Assembly: GCF_014697125.1 (NCBI RefSeq)
Contig: NZ_JACJRG010000002.1
Location: 124,001-188,000 of the forward strand
Direction: 5' to 3'
From: Anabaena minutissima FACHB-250
GTDB taxonomy: Bacteria > Cyanobacteriota > Cyanobacteriia > Cyanobacteriales > Nostocaceae
Length of the DNA: 64,000 nt
In this document: positions 28,897 through 38,477 of the stretch, piece by piece
Position numbering within the stretch: position 1 is the stretch's first letter
How the letters are laid out: every line of letters begins with the position of its first letter
The notes under the pieces: model-generated
Seen by the model: only the letters and a program-made list of their open reading frames with translations
What the model was told of the DNA's origin: nothing
Database searches by the model: none
Made by a program: the position numbers and the translations under genes

Positions 28897-30015
28897 ATGG
28901 AAATGATGATTGAAGACTTGATGGAACAGTTGATTGAAATGGGTGGCTCGGATATGCACTTATCCGCAGGTTTGCCTCCCTATTTTCGCATCAGTGGCAA
29001 GCTCACACCCATCGGAGAAGATGTATTGACCTCGGAGCAGTGCCAAAGACTGATTTTTAGTATGCTCAACAATACCCAACGTAAAACCCTAGAACAGACA
29101 TGGGAGTTAGATTGTTCCTATGGTGTGAAAGGTTTAGCACGTTTTCGGGTGAATGTTTATAAAGAGCGTGGTGCTTACGCTGCTTGTTTAAGAGCGCTCA
29201 GTTCCAAAATTCCTAATTTTGAAAAATTAGGTCTGCCAGATGTTGTTAGAGAAATGTGTGATAAACCCAGAGGATTGATTCTGGTGACTGGCCCTACAGG
29301 TTCTGGTAAAACAACAACTCTAGCGGCAATGATCGACTTGATTAACCGCACCAAAGCAGAGCATATTCTCACAGTCGAAGACCCCATTGAATTTGTCTAC
29401 GAACCAATTAAAAGCCTAGTTCACCAACGACAATTGGGTGAAGATACGAAGAGTTTTGCTAATGCTTTAAAAGCTGCCCTACGGGAAGACCCAGATATTG
29501 TTTTAGTGGGAGAAATGCGGGATTTAGAAACTATTTCTTTGGCAATTTCCGCAGCAGAAACAGGTCACTTAGTATTTGGTACGCTACATACCAGTTCAGC
29601 CTCTCAGACTGTTGACCGGATTATTGACGTTTTCCCTCACGAAAAACAAACCCAAGTGAGGGTGCAATTATCTAACTCTTTAGTAGCCGTATTTAGTCAA
29701 ACCTTAGTACCTAAGAAAAACCCCAAACCAGGCGAATATGGTCGGGTGATGGCACAAGAAATTATGATTATTACTCCTGCTATTTCTAACTTAATTCGTG
29801 AAGGTAAAACTTCACAAATTTATTCAGCTATTCAGACTGGCGGTAAATTAGGAATGCAAACTTTAGAGAAAGTTTTAGCCGATTATTACAAATCCGGCAT
29901 GATATCTTTTGAAGCCGCCATGTCCAAAACTTCCAAACCAGATGAGATTCAACGTCTTATCGGTGCATCTGCTCCACCACAAGGTGCAGCTAAAGCAGGT
30001 GTAAAAGCCCATTAG
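28897..30015 (+). CDS. pilT: type IV pilus retraction ATPase PilT
   Basis: The retraction motor of type IV pili. The 372 residues begin with the PAS-like N domain (MIEDLMEQLIEMGGSDMHLSAG). The RecA-like core has Walker A GPTGSGKTTT near 132, the Asp box, DIVLVGEMRDLETI, and the PilT-specific AGHLVFGTLHTSSA-type histidine box (here ETGHLVFGTLHTSSA). It lies 217 bases after pilB across a 7-mer array and 195 bases before pilC. The C-terminal tail (ASAPPQGAAKAGVKAH) is variable. Nothing essential is missing. Confidence 0.95.
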   Translation: MEMMIEDLMEQLIEMGGSDMHLSAGLPPYFRISGKLTPIGEDVLTSEQCQRLIFSMLNNTQRKTLEQTWELDCSYGVKGLARFRVNVYKERGAYAACLRALSSKIPNFEKLGLPDVVREMCDKPRGLILVTGPTGSGKTTTLAAMIDLINRTKAEHILTVEDPIEFVYEPIKSLVHQRQLGEDTKSFANALKAALREDPDIVLVGEMRDLETISLAISAAETGHLVFGTLHTSSASQTVDRIIDVFPHEKQTQVRVQLSNSLVAVFSQTLVPKKNPKPGEYGRVMAQEIMIITPAISNLIREGKTSQIYSAIQTGGKLGMQTLEKVLADYYKSGMISFEAAMSKTSKPDEIQRLIGASAPPQGAAKAGVKAH

Positions 30016-30102
30016 TCATTAGTCATTAGTCAGTTTTCATCGCTATGGAAGATTGGCTATTGACTAAATTATTAATTTTGAATTTTGAATACTTCTCCTA
30101 AC

Positions 30103-30172
30103 TAATGGAGAGGCTACGCCTTAAGCGTTCGCGGTAGCGTGCCGGAGGCTCTAACTATGCCGCAGGCTTTAC
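30103..30172. repeat. GC-rich palindromic repeat between pilT and pilC
   Basis: GGCTACGCCTTAAGCG, then CGCGGTAGCGTGCCGGAGGC and GCCGCAGGCTTT, make up a GC-rich block in an AT-rich spacer. A related inverted form (AAAGCCTGCGGCATAGC) occurs at about 58426. It is flanked by TTTTGAA 7-mers. Confidence 0.55.
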
Positions 30173-30210
30173 AAAAAATTTAGTACAAGTTTTGAATTTT
30201 GAATTAAATT

Positions 30211-31428
30211 ATGCCAACATTTGTTGCCCGTGTTCGGGACTCACAGGGAAAGACCAGAAGTGAAAAAGTTGTTGCCGAATCCTTGGCAGATGCTCGTACT
30301 AATTTGAGGGATAAAGGTTTTGTAGTTCAAGACTTGAAGCAGACTCAATCTGCCAGTTTCGATTTCCAAAAATTCCAGACTTCTTTGGTCAAAGTTACTG
30401 TTAAAGAAAAAGCAGTATTTTCTCGACAACTGGCTACTTTAGTAAATGCCGGTGTAGCTATTGTTAGAGGACTGGGTGTGTTAGCTGATCAATGTACTAA
30501 TAGTAAACTGAAACAAGCTCTAAACGATATTAGTAATGATGTACAAAGCGGTGTTAATCTTTCAGATGCCATGCGTAAGCACCCTGATTGTTTTGATGGT
30601 TTGTATGTCAGTATGATTCAAGCTGGGGAGGTTGGAGGTGTTCTTGATGAAGTGCTAAATCGCCTAGCCAAGTTATTAGAAGATATGGCTAGATTACAGA
30701 ACCAACTTAAATCAGCACTAGCTTATCCAGTAGTAGTTGGTATTTTGGCAACTGGTATTTTTGTCGGCATGACTGTTTTTCTTCTCCCTATTTTTGGCAA
30801 GATTTTCATAGAATTAGGAACAGAATTACCTGCGTTAACCCAATTCTTAATGGATTGTAGTGAAGTTTTAAGAAGTTGGAAATCAGGATTAATTATTGGT
30901 GGAATTGTAGGTGTGAAATTTAGCTACACACAGTATTACAAAACCCGCCTGGGTAAAGAAACAATTGACCGTCTTTCTTTAAAAATGCCGATATTTGGTG
31001 ACTTGATTCAAAAATCTTCCGTAGCTCGTTTTAGTCGCACATTTGGTTCTTTGACTCGTTCTGGCGTACCTATTCTCACATCTTTAGAAATTGTGCGGGA
31101 TACATCAGGTAATCAGGTAGTTGCTAATGCTATTGATGCCGCACGAGCTGAAATTCAACAAGGTGGGATGATTAGTATTGCCTTACAAAAAGAGCAAGTT
31201 TTTCCGGCAATGGCAATACAAATGATTAGTATTGGCGAGGAAACTGGAGAATTAGATGCGATGTTGATGAAGATTGCTGATTTCTATGAAGATGAAGTAG
31301 AGCAAGCAGTAAAAGCATTAACCAGCGTTTTAGAACCAATTATGATTTTGTTTTTAGGGGGTATGGTGGGTACAATTTTGATGTCGATGTATCTGCCTTT
31401 ATTCAAGGTATTTGAAAAATTGGGCTAG
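30211..31428 (+). CDS. pilC: type IV pilus inner membrane protein PilC
   Basis: The platform protein that couples the motor ATPases to pilin. The 405 residues carry two T2SF domains (about 70-190 and 275-395), with the repeated KEKAVFSRQLATLVNAGVAIVRGL and SRTFGSLTRSGVPILTSLEIV. Three hydrophobic segments fit (near 170-190, 225-240 and 370-395). The N-terminal PTFVARVRDSQGKT is typical. With pilB and pilT it completes the usual cyanobacterial motor operon; pilin and secretin genes lie elsewhere. Confidence 0.95.
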   Translation: MPTFVARVRDSQGKTRSEKVVAESLADARTNLRDKGFVVQDLKQTQSASFDFQKFQTSLVKVTVKEKAVFSRQLATLVNAGVAIVRGLGVLADQCTNSKLKQALNDISNDVQSGVNLSDAMRKHPDCFDGLYVSMIQAGEVGGVLDEVLNRLAKLLEDMARLQNQLKSALAYPVVVGILATGIFVGMTVFLLPIFGKIFIELGTELPALTQFLMDCSEVLRSWKSGLIIGGIVGVKFSYTQYYKTRLGKETIDRLSLKMPIFGDLIQKSSVARFSRTFGSLTRSGVPILTSLEIVRDTSGNQVVANAIDAARAEIQQGGMISIALQKEQVFPAMAIQMISIGEETGELDAMLMKIADFYEDEVEQAVKALTSVLEPIMILFLGGMVGTILMSMYLPLFKVFEKLG

Positions 31429-31460
31429 ATGAACTATGAATCATTAATTTTGAGTTTCTT

Positions 31461-32018
31461 ATGCCTGTGCAAAAATCTGATTATGAAGCAAGCTTGGCAG
31501 AGTATAGCAATCATTTAGCTGCGATCGCATTACTTAAGCAACACCGTCCATACTTGGAAATGATTCCCAGTCTGCGCCGTCCCGATGAAAGTTTAATCAC
31601 TATCCCTCTACCAATTATTCGTTTACGTAAAATTACCTCTGCAACTACACAGGCAATTTGCCTACCCTGTGATGTAGCAATTTTAATGTGTGATCCAGAG
31701 TGGAAGATTAAAACTGGAGCAGAAATTTTAGTATTTATTCATCGTCCTGATGAAGATTTTTCTGATTTGTTGGGACGTTGGCGACAAACCCAAGTCTTCC
31801 TCAACCAAGACTATGAATGGTTAATGCCACATCGTCATAGCCACATTCTCAGTGAAGGTGCTAATAGTATATATCCGTTATTTGTATTGTTCAGCGAAAC
31901 CTGGGAACGTATTCAACGGGGTCTGATAGGTGCAGAATTGCCATTTGTTATTCAAATACCAGCTTTGCCACTTTTAGATGAAAACAAGGATGAACAAAGG
32001 TTAGAAGCTAGGGACTAA
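31461..32018 (+). CDS. conserved-looking hypothetical protein downstream of pilC
   Basis: A 185-residue soluble protein starting 33 bases after pilC on the same strand, so probably co-transcribed. The visible character is mixed alpha/beta: helical N-terminus (YEASLAEYSNHLAAIALLKQHRPYLEMIP), then PLPIIRLRKITSATTQAIC, ILMCDPEWKIKTGAEILVFIHRPDEDF, and a Trp/His-rich DYEWLMPHRHSH. I do not recognise a family and see no membrane segment or signal peptide. Position suggests, but does not show, a link with pili. Confidence 0.7.
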   Translation: MPVQKSDYEASLAEYSNHLAAIALLKQHRPYLEMIPSLRRPDESLITIPLPIIRLRKITSATTQAICLPCDVAILMCDPEWKIKTGAEILVFIHRPDEDFSDLLGRWRQTQVFLNQDYEWLMPHRHSHILSEGANSIYPLFVLFSETWERIQRGLIGAELPFVIQIPALPLLDENKDEQRLEARD

Positions 32019-32091
32019 AGACTAGATGGGTAGAGGTATCCTGCTTTCACCCCAGAAGATGAATCACTTATAGGGCGGTGATTAGCCCCAA

Positions 32092-32118
32092 AATCCCCGC
32101 CATCAATCAACGGGGATT
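32092..32118 (-). terminator. terminator hairpin between convergent genes
   Basis: AATCCCCG / CGGGGATT, an 8-bp stem with an 11-base loop, lies in the 112-base gap between two convergent genes. Read on the minus strand it is followed by TTTT, so it best serves the caspase-like gene. It could act weakly in both directions. Confidence 0.6.
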
Positions 32119-32130
32119 GTCAACATAATG

Positions 32131-34290
32131 TTAGGCAACTTGAAAACTAAAGTTGAGACTTGCCCAATGATTCACATCTAATATGTAAGAATCGGTAGCT
32201 GTAGCATTCATCTCCCCTTTGATGGTATTAGCATTGTGCAAATCTTGCAGTAAAGCTTGGGCAATCACTAAGGGATTAACCAGTGTGCTAATTGGCTGTT
32301 GATCGCCTGTTGGATACTTAGCAGTTTCTAAAGCATTTAACGTTTCCTTAAAGGGTGCGGTACTCACAATTAATTGATATTCACATTCATAGCCTGGCCC
32401 AGAAATCATCCATCCTGATGTTGTGGCGGTTTGTGGTAAAGTGACCGTCTCTCTGGGAGCAATGACTATAGGTTGTAGTTGCAGCTTATTATCAGAACTG
32501 TTGACTGTTGAGAGGATTTGCCAAGGGTAAAAAGCGATCGCAGTTCGATGATTCTTAATACCCAACAACATCAAATAAATCGGGTTTTGGCTTTTGTTTT
32601 GGACTCGATACTGTAGCCGACTCCCAATAGAAATCACGGGAGGCTTAAGGTTTGATAACTGAGTGCTGGCTGATTTTTTGGGGGAAGTTTCAGCTACGAC
32701 GGTACGCTGGGTTTCTCGTTGCAATACCACCCTAGGCGCAATCCCCACCACCTCTAAACTTACTTTCACAGGTAAGCGAGAAGAACCTTCATTTTCTGTC
32801 AGTCGCCATAACTTAGCAGCTAAGAGAGTGGGTAATTTTGTGACTAACCGCAGTGCAGCCACTTTGACAGCTTCTCCAAATTCTCCTGTGGTGCTGGGTA
32901 TCGGTTCACCACCCATAGAAAATAAACCGTAGCGGCTGGGTGTTTGCAGTAGTTTACCAAAGACGTAATCTGCTGGCTGTTCTCCTTCTACAACGGTGGA
33001 AACGTGGGGAACTGCGGCAAAGGCACTAGTAGCATCCACCCGTTCAATTCTGTCTAATCCAGTATCTAAGGCCACTGTTAATTTAATATTCCTGGGTAAA
33101 ACACGGACTGTTTCTTGGAGAAGTTGCCCAACTTGCAAGGTAGTAGTGTCACCAATTTTAGCAAGTTGAGCTTTGGCTGTTAATCCGGTACGCGATCGCA
33201 CTACTAACTCTTCTCCTGTTTCTAGAGCTAGTCTAGAATTGATCCCATAGTGTTCTAAAACCTGGGCGGGTAGTCCTCCTAACCATATCTGTGCGGCTTT
33301 ACCGTCGTCTTCTGTGGCAATAATTGCACCCTCAGCCCCAATCGTCCTATCTGGAAGTAAATTTTCAATAGTCACTCCCGCTTGATTTTTCTTCTTGCTT
33401 ACCAGTCCTGGTTGCTGTTTGCTACCCAACTGAGACATAGAACTAGCTACACGGGAGAGGCTGATTTGAATAGTTGTAGACGGGGTAGATTCCCATAATT
33501 GTTGAGTCAAAGCGTAGGTGAATAATCCTGCACTAAACCCAGATAGCAGCACTTCTCTAGCGGCTTGTTGCAAATCTGAGGTAGCCGACAACACCAAAGC
33601 CGGGCTACTCAGTTCAGCATCTTGAGTTTTGGGGGTAGTTTGGGTTTTGAGTTGTTGGAGAAACGCTAGTTCGGCTGGTGCTAATTGCGTTTGTACTAAT
33701 TCTGGACGGGCGCGAATTCTTAATCCTTTAGTTTGGGCTGTGTGGGGGGGATAATAACTGGTATCTAATACTGCCGTTACTCGGTCTGTAGAGAGCGATC
33801 GCAATAATAATAATAAGGTTTCTTCTAGTAAATAATTAGCGAGTTGAGAATTTTGTAATGCTTGATTTTCATCGGTAGGTACTAAAGCATTTTGGATTTT
33901 ATCTGGTGCTAGCTGAACGCGTGTACCATAACCGCTAAAGTGGAAAACTACCACATCTCCAGGCTTGGCTTGCTCTTTGAGGTGTTCCACAAAAGCCGCC
34001 TCAATAAATTCTCTGCTAGCTTGTTCTTCCGTCAAAGTCAAAATATCTGAAGATTGGAAGCCAAACCGATTAATTAACAGTTCTTTTTGCAGTTCGACAT
34101 CAGTCAGACAACCATTGAGAGAAGAACTTTTTTGATACTGATTAATGCCAATTAATAATGCCAGCTTACGCGGTGTAGGTTGTGCCAAAGCTTGATAATA
34201 TTGATTGCCCAAAGTCAACCATTCAGCTTCAGTAACACCCATCACAGCGAGTATTGAGCCAATCCGTTGTAAAAAACTCCGACGCTTCAT
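32131..34290 (-). CDS. caspase-like (C14) protein lacking both catalytic residues, Tat-exported
   Basis: A 719-residue protein with a twin-arginine signal (KRRSFLQRIGSILAVMGV). The p20-like caspase domain runs from about 40 to 270: KLALLIGINQY, the GCLTDVE motif at 60-66, and DVVVFHFSGYGTR. The catalytic His of SGHG is Tyr121 here. In the second motif VLDTSYYP, the Cys of DSCHSG aligns with Ser178 (DTSY). Such Tyr/Ser-substituted orthocaspases are known in cyanobacteria and presumably do not cleave. The C-terminal half (about 320-719) has beta-rich segments of unknown fold ending in a DUF4384-like LQYRVQNKSQNPIYLMLLG. It is probably periplasmic. Confidence 0.8.
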   Translation of the reverse strand: MKRRSFLQRIGSILAVMGVTEAEWLTLGNQYYQALAQPTPRKLALLIGINQYQKSSSLNGCLTDVELQKELLINRFGFQSSDILTLTEEQASREFIEAAFVEHLKEQAKPGDVVVFHFSGYGTRVQLAPDKIQNALVPTDENQALQNSQLANYLLEETLLLLLRSLSTDRVTAVLDTSYYPPHTAQTKGLRIRARPELVQTQLAPAELAFLQQLKTQTTPKTQDAELSSPALVLSATSDLQQAAREVLLSGFSAGLFTYALTQQLWESTPSTTIQISLSRVASSMSQLGSKQQPGLVSKKKNQAGVTIENLLPDRTIGAEGAIIATEDDGKAAQIWLGGLPAQVLEHYGINSRLALETGEELVVRSRTGLTAKAQLAKIGDTTTLQVGQLLQETVRVLPRNIKLTVALDTGLDRIERVDATSAFAAVPHVSTVVEGEQPADYVFGKLLQTPSRYGLFSMGGEPIPSTTGEFGEAVKVAALRLVTKLPTLLAAKLWRLTENEGSSRLPVKVSLEVVGIAPRVVLQRETQRTVVAETSPKKSASTQLSNLKPPVISIGSRLQYRVQNKSQNPIYLMLLGIKNHRTAIAFYPWQILSTVNSSDNKLQLQPIVIAPRETVTLPQTATTSGWMISGPGYECEYQLIVSTAPFKETLNALETAKYPTGDQQPISTLVNPLVIAQALLQDLHNANTIKGEMNATATDSYILDVNHWASLNFSFQVA

Positions 34291-34460
34291 AGTGTTAGGG
34301 GTTTAGGGGGGTAGGGGTATAGGTGTGAGGAACTCAGTGCTGAGTACCGAGTAAGCAATTCTTTAGTTTTAAATTTTGTAGCTAGCGTATCCCTAGGATT
34401 CACTCCCAAGGAGTATTTTGAATTTTGAATTGAATACACCCCCATACCCTTATACCCCTT

Positions 34461-35639
34461 TTAGGCTAATACTTGTACTCGCATTGCCCGCGCTAATTCT
34501 GCCGCCACTTCGGGACGAGAAAATTCCGGTGGGGGTAATTCACCACGACGCAGCATTTCTCTAACTTTAGTACCAGACAGGTGAACGCGTTCCTCTGGTT
34601 TGCTAGGACTGGTTTTGGTAGTGGCCATTTGTTTGGTGCGGGTGCAGTAGAACGCGTGTTCAAACTTCATAGGTACAATGCCCAATTCCTCTGGCTCAAA
34701 TTCATCGAAGATATATTGAGCGTCATACGTGCCGTAGTAGTCTCCCACGCCTGCATGATCCCGACCGACGATAAAGTGAGTACAGCCGTAGTTTTTCCGC
34801 ACTAAAGCATGGAAAATGGCTTCGCGGGGGCCAGCATAACGCATGGCGGCGGGATTAATTGCTAAAATCACCCTGTCTGCGGGGTAATAATGTTCTAGCA
34901 AAATTTCATAGCAGCGCATCCGCACATCCGCAGCGATATCATCTTCTTTGGTTGCACCGACTAAGGGGTGCAAAAATAGACCATCAACTGTTTCTAAAGC
35001 GCACTTTTGAATATACTCATGGGCGCGGTGGATGGGGTTGCGGGTTTGAAAACCGACAATTGTTTTCCAACCCTTATCTTTAAACATCTGCCGTGAAGCA
35101 GCCGGATCAATTTGGTATGCAGGGAAAGAAGGGTGATCATTGCGTTGCAGTAGCCAGATATCACCAGCCAGATTCACTGCACCTTGGTTATAAACTACCT
35201 GTACCCCTGGATGTTTAGCATCATCGGTACGGTAGACATTAATTGCTTCACGGGTTTTGTCGTAGTGATATTTTTGCGTGAGTTGCAAAACCCCAATATA
35301 TTCACCTTGGGGATTATCCAGACGCACAAGATCACCTTCCTTTAAGGTGGCAGCTACGGCTTCACTTACCGACAGGGTAATGGGTATTGACCATACAACA
35401 CCGTTAGCGAGACGCATTTGGGTTACTACTCGATCATAGTCTTCCTGATTCATAAAACCGGTGAGTGGACTAAAACCACCGATCGCAATCATTTCTACAT
35501 CAGAAAGCGATCGCTCATCAAGTTGTACCCGGGGCAAAAAATCACCCTTCGACAGAAACTCTTGTCTTTGTTCCGGTGTGGCAATACGATTTACTAACTG
35601 TCCACCGTGCGGTGCAATGGCATCTGGATGATGACTCAA
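34461..35639 (-). CDS. sat: sulfate adenylyltransferase (ATP sulfurylase)
   Basis: Activates sulfate to adenosine 5'-phosphosulfate, the first step of assimilatory sulfate reduction. The 392 residues have an N-terminal PUA-like domain ([10 protein letters not shown] near 54-63) and the catalytic domain with [12 protein letters not shown] and [15 protein letters not shown]. No fused APS kinase domain is present. The start is a TTG with a strong AAGGGGGG Shine-Dalgarno about 6 bases upstream, and no nearby ATG fits. It is divergent from the RRM gene. Confidence 0.94.
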   Translation of the reverse strand: MSHHPDAIAPHGGQLVNRIATPEQRQEFLSKGDFLPRVQLDERSLSDVEMIAIGGFSPLTGFMNQEDYDRVVTQMRLANGVVWSIPITLSVSEAVAATLKEGDLVRLDNPQGEYIGVLQLTQKYHYDKTREAINVYRTDDAKHPGVQVVYNQGAVNLAGDIWLLQRNDHPSFPAYQIDPAASRQMFKDKGWKTIVGFQTRNPIHRAHEYIQKCALETVDGLFLHPLVGATKEDDIAADVRMRCYEILLEHYYPADRVILAINPAAMRYAGPREAIFHALVRKNYGCTHFIVGRDHAGVGDYYGTYDAQYIFDEFEPEELGIVPMKFEHAFYCTRTKQMATTKTSPSKPEERVHLSGTKVREMLRRGELPPPEFSRPEVAAELARAMRVQVLA

Positions 35640-35927
35640 ATTAAACCCCCCTTGGCGATAACTATAAATTGTTGCGAACTATGTACTAACTTATCAAAAT
35701 GCTGGTACGACTAAAAAAATAGTTTGTCAAGAAGATTAGAAAAATCGGCATTATACCATACATTAAAACAAATAATCAAAACTAGACTTTGCTATTCAAT
35801 AAGTTGTGATAATATAAAATCGGAAATTAGAGAAGTTGAGTTCGGTGATAAGTATCTTGTTTTTAGTAATAATTACAAGTGGCTCTCCGGATCAGCATCT
35901 CTGCATCAATGGATTCTGGAGAGTTTC

Positions 35928-36239
35928 ATGTCAATCTACGTAGGGAACTTGTCCTACAGCGTCACTCAAGACGACCTTACTAAAGTATTTTCCGAGTACG
36001 GAGCAGTTACGCGCGTTCAGTTACCCACAGATAGGGAAACTGGACGCGCTCGTGGCTTTGGTTTCGTAGAAATGGAATCATCGGCTGCTGAAGATGCTGC
36101 TATTCAAGCCCTGGATGGTGCTGAATGGATGGGTCGTGTCATGAAAGTTAATAAAGCTCGTCCACGGGAGGAGAAAAGCACTCGCTCTGGAGGTGGTAGC
36201 TGGGGAAAAAATAATGGTGGATACTCAGGGCAATATTAA
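35928..36239 (+). CDS. RRM-type RNA-binding protein
   Basis: A 103-residue protein of the cyanobacterial Rbp family: one RRM domain with RNP2 IYVGNL (residues 3-8) and RNP1 RGFGFVEM (about 43-50), then a short Gly/Ser-rich tail (SGGGSWGKNNGGYSGQY). Rbp proteins with Gly-rich tails are often cold-induced and have long leaders. I chose this ATG because MSIYVGNL is the family N-terminus and GGAGAG precedes it. The frame is open to 35724, and that upstream part is most likely the 5' leader. Confidence 0.92.
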   Translation: MSIYVGNLSYSVTQDDLTKVFSEYGAVTRVQLPTDRETGRARGFGFVEMESSAAEDAAIQALDGAEWMGRVMKVNKARPREEKSTRSGGGSWGKNNGGYSGQY

Positions 36240-36270
36240 GTCTTGAGGAAATTTGACCTGAAAAAATAAA

Positions 36271-36600
36271 TCATTCCATCATCGGCGGTTCAGAAATATA
36301 CTGAACCGCTTTTTGAATTTGTCCGTGACTTTTAAAGGGAAAAGAAAAAACTTTTAACCCTTTTACCTTTTCCCTCTTGAGGGAGGAAGCACTGCCAAAT
36401 ACAGCCAAATCATTAATTTCGATTTGATTTTTGAAGTTTCTATGATTGATTTCTATTTTTTTTGATGACAATACATTAAATGGCTGTGAATTGACTATTG
36501 ATAAATATGTCTTTTCACTTTTTTGGATTTTAGGATAAAGTAAAATCATGAAAATATTAGTTACATTTTTTTTATGCCGAAAATAAACCATTTTTGTCAC
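36271..36600 (-). CDS. doubtful 109-residue hypothetical protein
   Basis: This is an uninterrupted frame from an ATG, Lys/Ile/Asn-rich (for example SSKKIEINHRNFKNQIEIN). Its 3' end overlaps the convergent RRM terminator hairpin. I recognise no domain. It is AT-rich and may be a chance frame, but it is the only plausible coding stretch between the RRM gene and rpmI. Confidence 0.3.
   Translation of the reverse strand: MTKMVYFRHKKNVTNIFMILLYPKIQKSEKTYLSIVNSQPFNVLSSKKIEINHRNFKNQIEINDLAVFGSASSLKREKVKGLKVFSFPFKSHGQIQKAVQYISEPPMME
36285..36314 (+). terminator. rho-independent terminator after the RRM gene
   Basis: A perfect 9-bp stem GCGGTTCAG / CTGAACCGC with a 7-base loop AAATATA is followed by TTTTT. 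It lies 46 bases after the stop codon. Confidence 0.9.
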
Positions 36601-36962
36601 TAAAATAAGTTCAAATATATTTTGTTGGACTTCAATACACTAAATTAGAAATCATAATTCAGATCGAAAGTAAACTATTATTTATGTCCCTAAAAAATGA
36701 AGTTCTGTCTTTCCCCTTTCTTCTGCATCGCTGGGAGTGCTAAAACCTGGGCTGTGTTGTTGCGTGCGATCGCCACAAGGAAATTCGTCTGGCAGGGTGA
36801 ACTGTCCCGTTTCTAGCATCCTTGTGATCGTCAAAAATAATCATTGCAGGGTCTGGAAATTGACCCCATTGCCTGTGGCTGTGGGTTGTAAGGTGTTATT
36901 GGGGCTTTAAATTTGGTTTCATTAGTATATAATGAGGGATTGTGTCGAATTAAAGCCAAGCC
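36601..36962. other. 362-bp leader region of rpmI-rplT
   Basis: No gene was found here. A possible promoter for the ribosomal operon has a -10 TATAAT at 36928-36933 with a weak -35 TTTAAA at 36906-36911 (16-base spacing). rplT operons are often autoregulated by L20 through a leader structure, but no convincing L20-binding fold was identified by eye. infC is not adjacent. Confidence 0.4.
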
Positions 36963-37160
36963 ATGCCAAAACTTAAAACACGCAAAGCAGCTGCGAAACG
37001 ATTCCGTGCCACTGGTAGCGGTAAGATTGTGCGCCGCAAAGCTTTTAAAAACCACCTTTTGGAACACAAGACAACTAACAAAAAGCGTCAATATTCCAAA
37101 ATGGCCGTTGTGAACGAACGCGACGAAGAAAACGTGCGCTTGATGCTGCCTTATTTGTAA
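36963..37160 (+). CDS. rpmI: 50S ribosomal protein L35
   Basis: A 65-residue, very basic protein of the large ribosomal subunit. [37 protein letters not shown] is the standard L35 N-terminal pattern. It is followed 27 bases later by rplT, the conserved pair found in nearly all bacteria. Confidence 0.97.
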   Translation: MPKLKTRKAAAKRFRATGSGKIVRRKAFKNHLLEHKTTNKKRQYSKMAVVNERDEENVRLMLPYL

Positions 37161-37187
37161 ATTTGTGAGATTCTTTAGGAATAAAAT

Positions 37188-37544
37188 ATGACTCGTGTAA
37201 AGCGCGGTAACGTTGCTCGTAAACGCCGCAATAAAATCCTCAAACTAGCTAAAGGTTTTCGTGGTTCTCACTCAACTCTGTTTAGAACCGCTAACCAACA
37301 GGTAATGAAAGCACTACGGAGTGCATACCGCGATCGCAAAAAGAAAAAGCGTGATTTCCGCAGTCTGTGGATTACCCGGATTAACGCTGCTTCTAGACAA
37401 CATGGCTTAAGCTACAGTCGCTTGATCGGCAACCTCAAAAAAGCTAACATCCAACTTAACCGGAAAATGTTGGCACAATTGGCAGTTCTCGATCCCGCTA
37501 GCTTCGGTAAAGTTATTGAAATAGCTAGTCAAGTTCAAAGTTAA
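37188..37544 (+). CDS. rplT: 50S ribosomal protein L20
   Basis: A 118-residue ribosomal protein that binds 23S rRNA early in assembly. The basic N-terminus [28 protein letters not shown] and the globular [27 protein letters not shown] are the usual L20 motifs. It is co-transcribed with rpmI. The next gene starts 12 bases after its stop, so it may be read through. Confidence 0.97.
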   Translation: MTRVKRGNVARKRRNKILKLAKGFRGSHSTLFRTANQQVMKALRSAYRDRKKKKRDFRSLWITRINAASRQHGLSYSRLIGNLKKANIQLNRKMLAQLAVLDPASFGKVIEIASQVQS

Positions 37545-37556
37545 AGGTGAAAACGG

Positions 37557-38378
37557 ATGAATAACGGATGTAACAGATGGCAAATAATTAGTCGGTTACA
37601 TCTGGTATTATCCGCGACTATTATTTGCATTTTTTGCGTATTTTTTGGGTCGGGATTGGCTGCATCTGCCGCCCCAATGTCAGAAATTCAACGGCGAGGT
37701 TACATAACGGTTGCCGTTAAAGATAACTTACCACCCTTGGGATTTAAAGAAGGGAATGGGAAGTTACAAGGCTTAGAAATTGACTTAGCGCAGCGTTTAG
37801 CGGCTGATTTGTTGGGTAAAGCCGATGCTGTGAAATTAAAACCCGTAATGAACCGCGATCGCTTATCGGCAGTCTTCGATCATAAAGTAGATATGGCGAT
37901 CGCTAGAGTCACAGCTACAGAATCACGCTCACGTTTGGTAAGCTTTAGTGTTCCTTACTACTATGATGGTACTGTCTTAGTTACCAAAGATGCCTCAATA
38001 CAGCAATTGAGAGATTTGAAAAAACAGAAAATCGCCGTTTTAAATCACTCCAGCACCATAGCTGAAGTCCGTTACTACATCCCTGATGCCGAGTTAGTTG
38101 GGGTTAATTCCTACAAAGAAGCGCAAAAACAAATAGAAAATAATACTGTCATAGCCTTTGCTGCCGATGCTAGCGTTCTCAGTGGTTGGGTGCAACAAAA
38201 CCCCGAATATCGCATATTACCAACAAAATTATCAACCGCACCCTTATCTGTAGTCATGCCCAAAGGATTGCAGTACGATGAATTTAGAAGAGAAGTAAAT
38301 GAAGCGATCGCCCGTTACATCGCCAAAGGCTGGCTGAAAGAACGCATCAAATATTGGGGATTATTCAATAGTCAATAG
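37557..38378 (+). CDS. extracellular solute-binding protein (amino-acid ABC transporter type)
   Basis: The 273-residue exported protein has a hydrophobic signal at about 15-36 and the family 3 solute-binding fold from residue 42: QRRGYITVAVKDNLPPLGFKEGNGKLQGLEIDLAQRLA, then MAIARVTATESRSRLVSFSVPYYYDGTVLV. It binds a small ligand, probably a polar amino acid, in the periplasm. No permease or ATPase is adjacent. It begins only 12 bases after rplT, an unusual partner for ribosomal genes and perhaps transcribed with them. Confidence 0.8.
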   Translation: MNNGCNRWQIISRLHLVLSATIICIFCVFFGSGLAASAAPMSEIQRRGYITVAVKDNLPPLGFKEGNGKLQGLEIDLAQRLAADLLGKADAVKLKPVMNRDRLSAVFDHKVDMAIARVTATESRSRLVSFSVPYYYDGTVLVTKDASIQQLRDLKKQKIAVLNHSSTIAEVRYYIPDAELVGVNSYKEAQKQIENNTVIAFAADASVLSGWVQQNPEYRILPTKLSTAPLSVVMPKGLQYDEFRREVNEAIARYIAKGWLKERIKYWGLFNSQ

Positions 38379-38477
38379 CTTCCTTGTCACCTGTCCTCTG
38401 TCACCTGACCCCTTCTCAATCCCCAGAAAGACCGATAATAGATATACAAGCAACTTTAATATTTTAATTTGAAGCCA

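Noticed and set aside
35724..35927. N-terminal extension of the RRM protein
   Set aside because: The 68 extra residues have no RRM-family counterpart, and a good start with GGAGAG lies at 35928; the stretch fits a 5' leader better.
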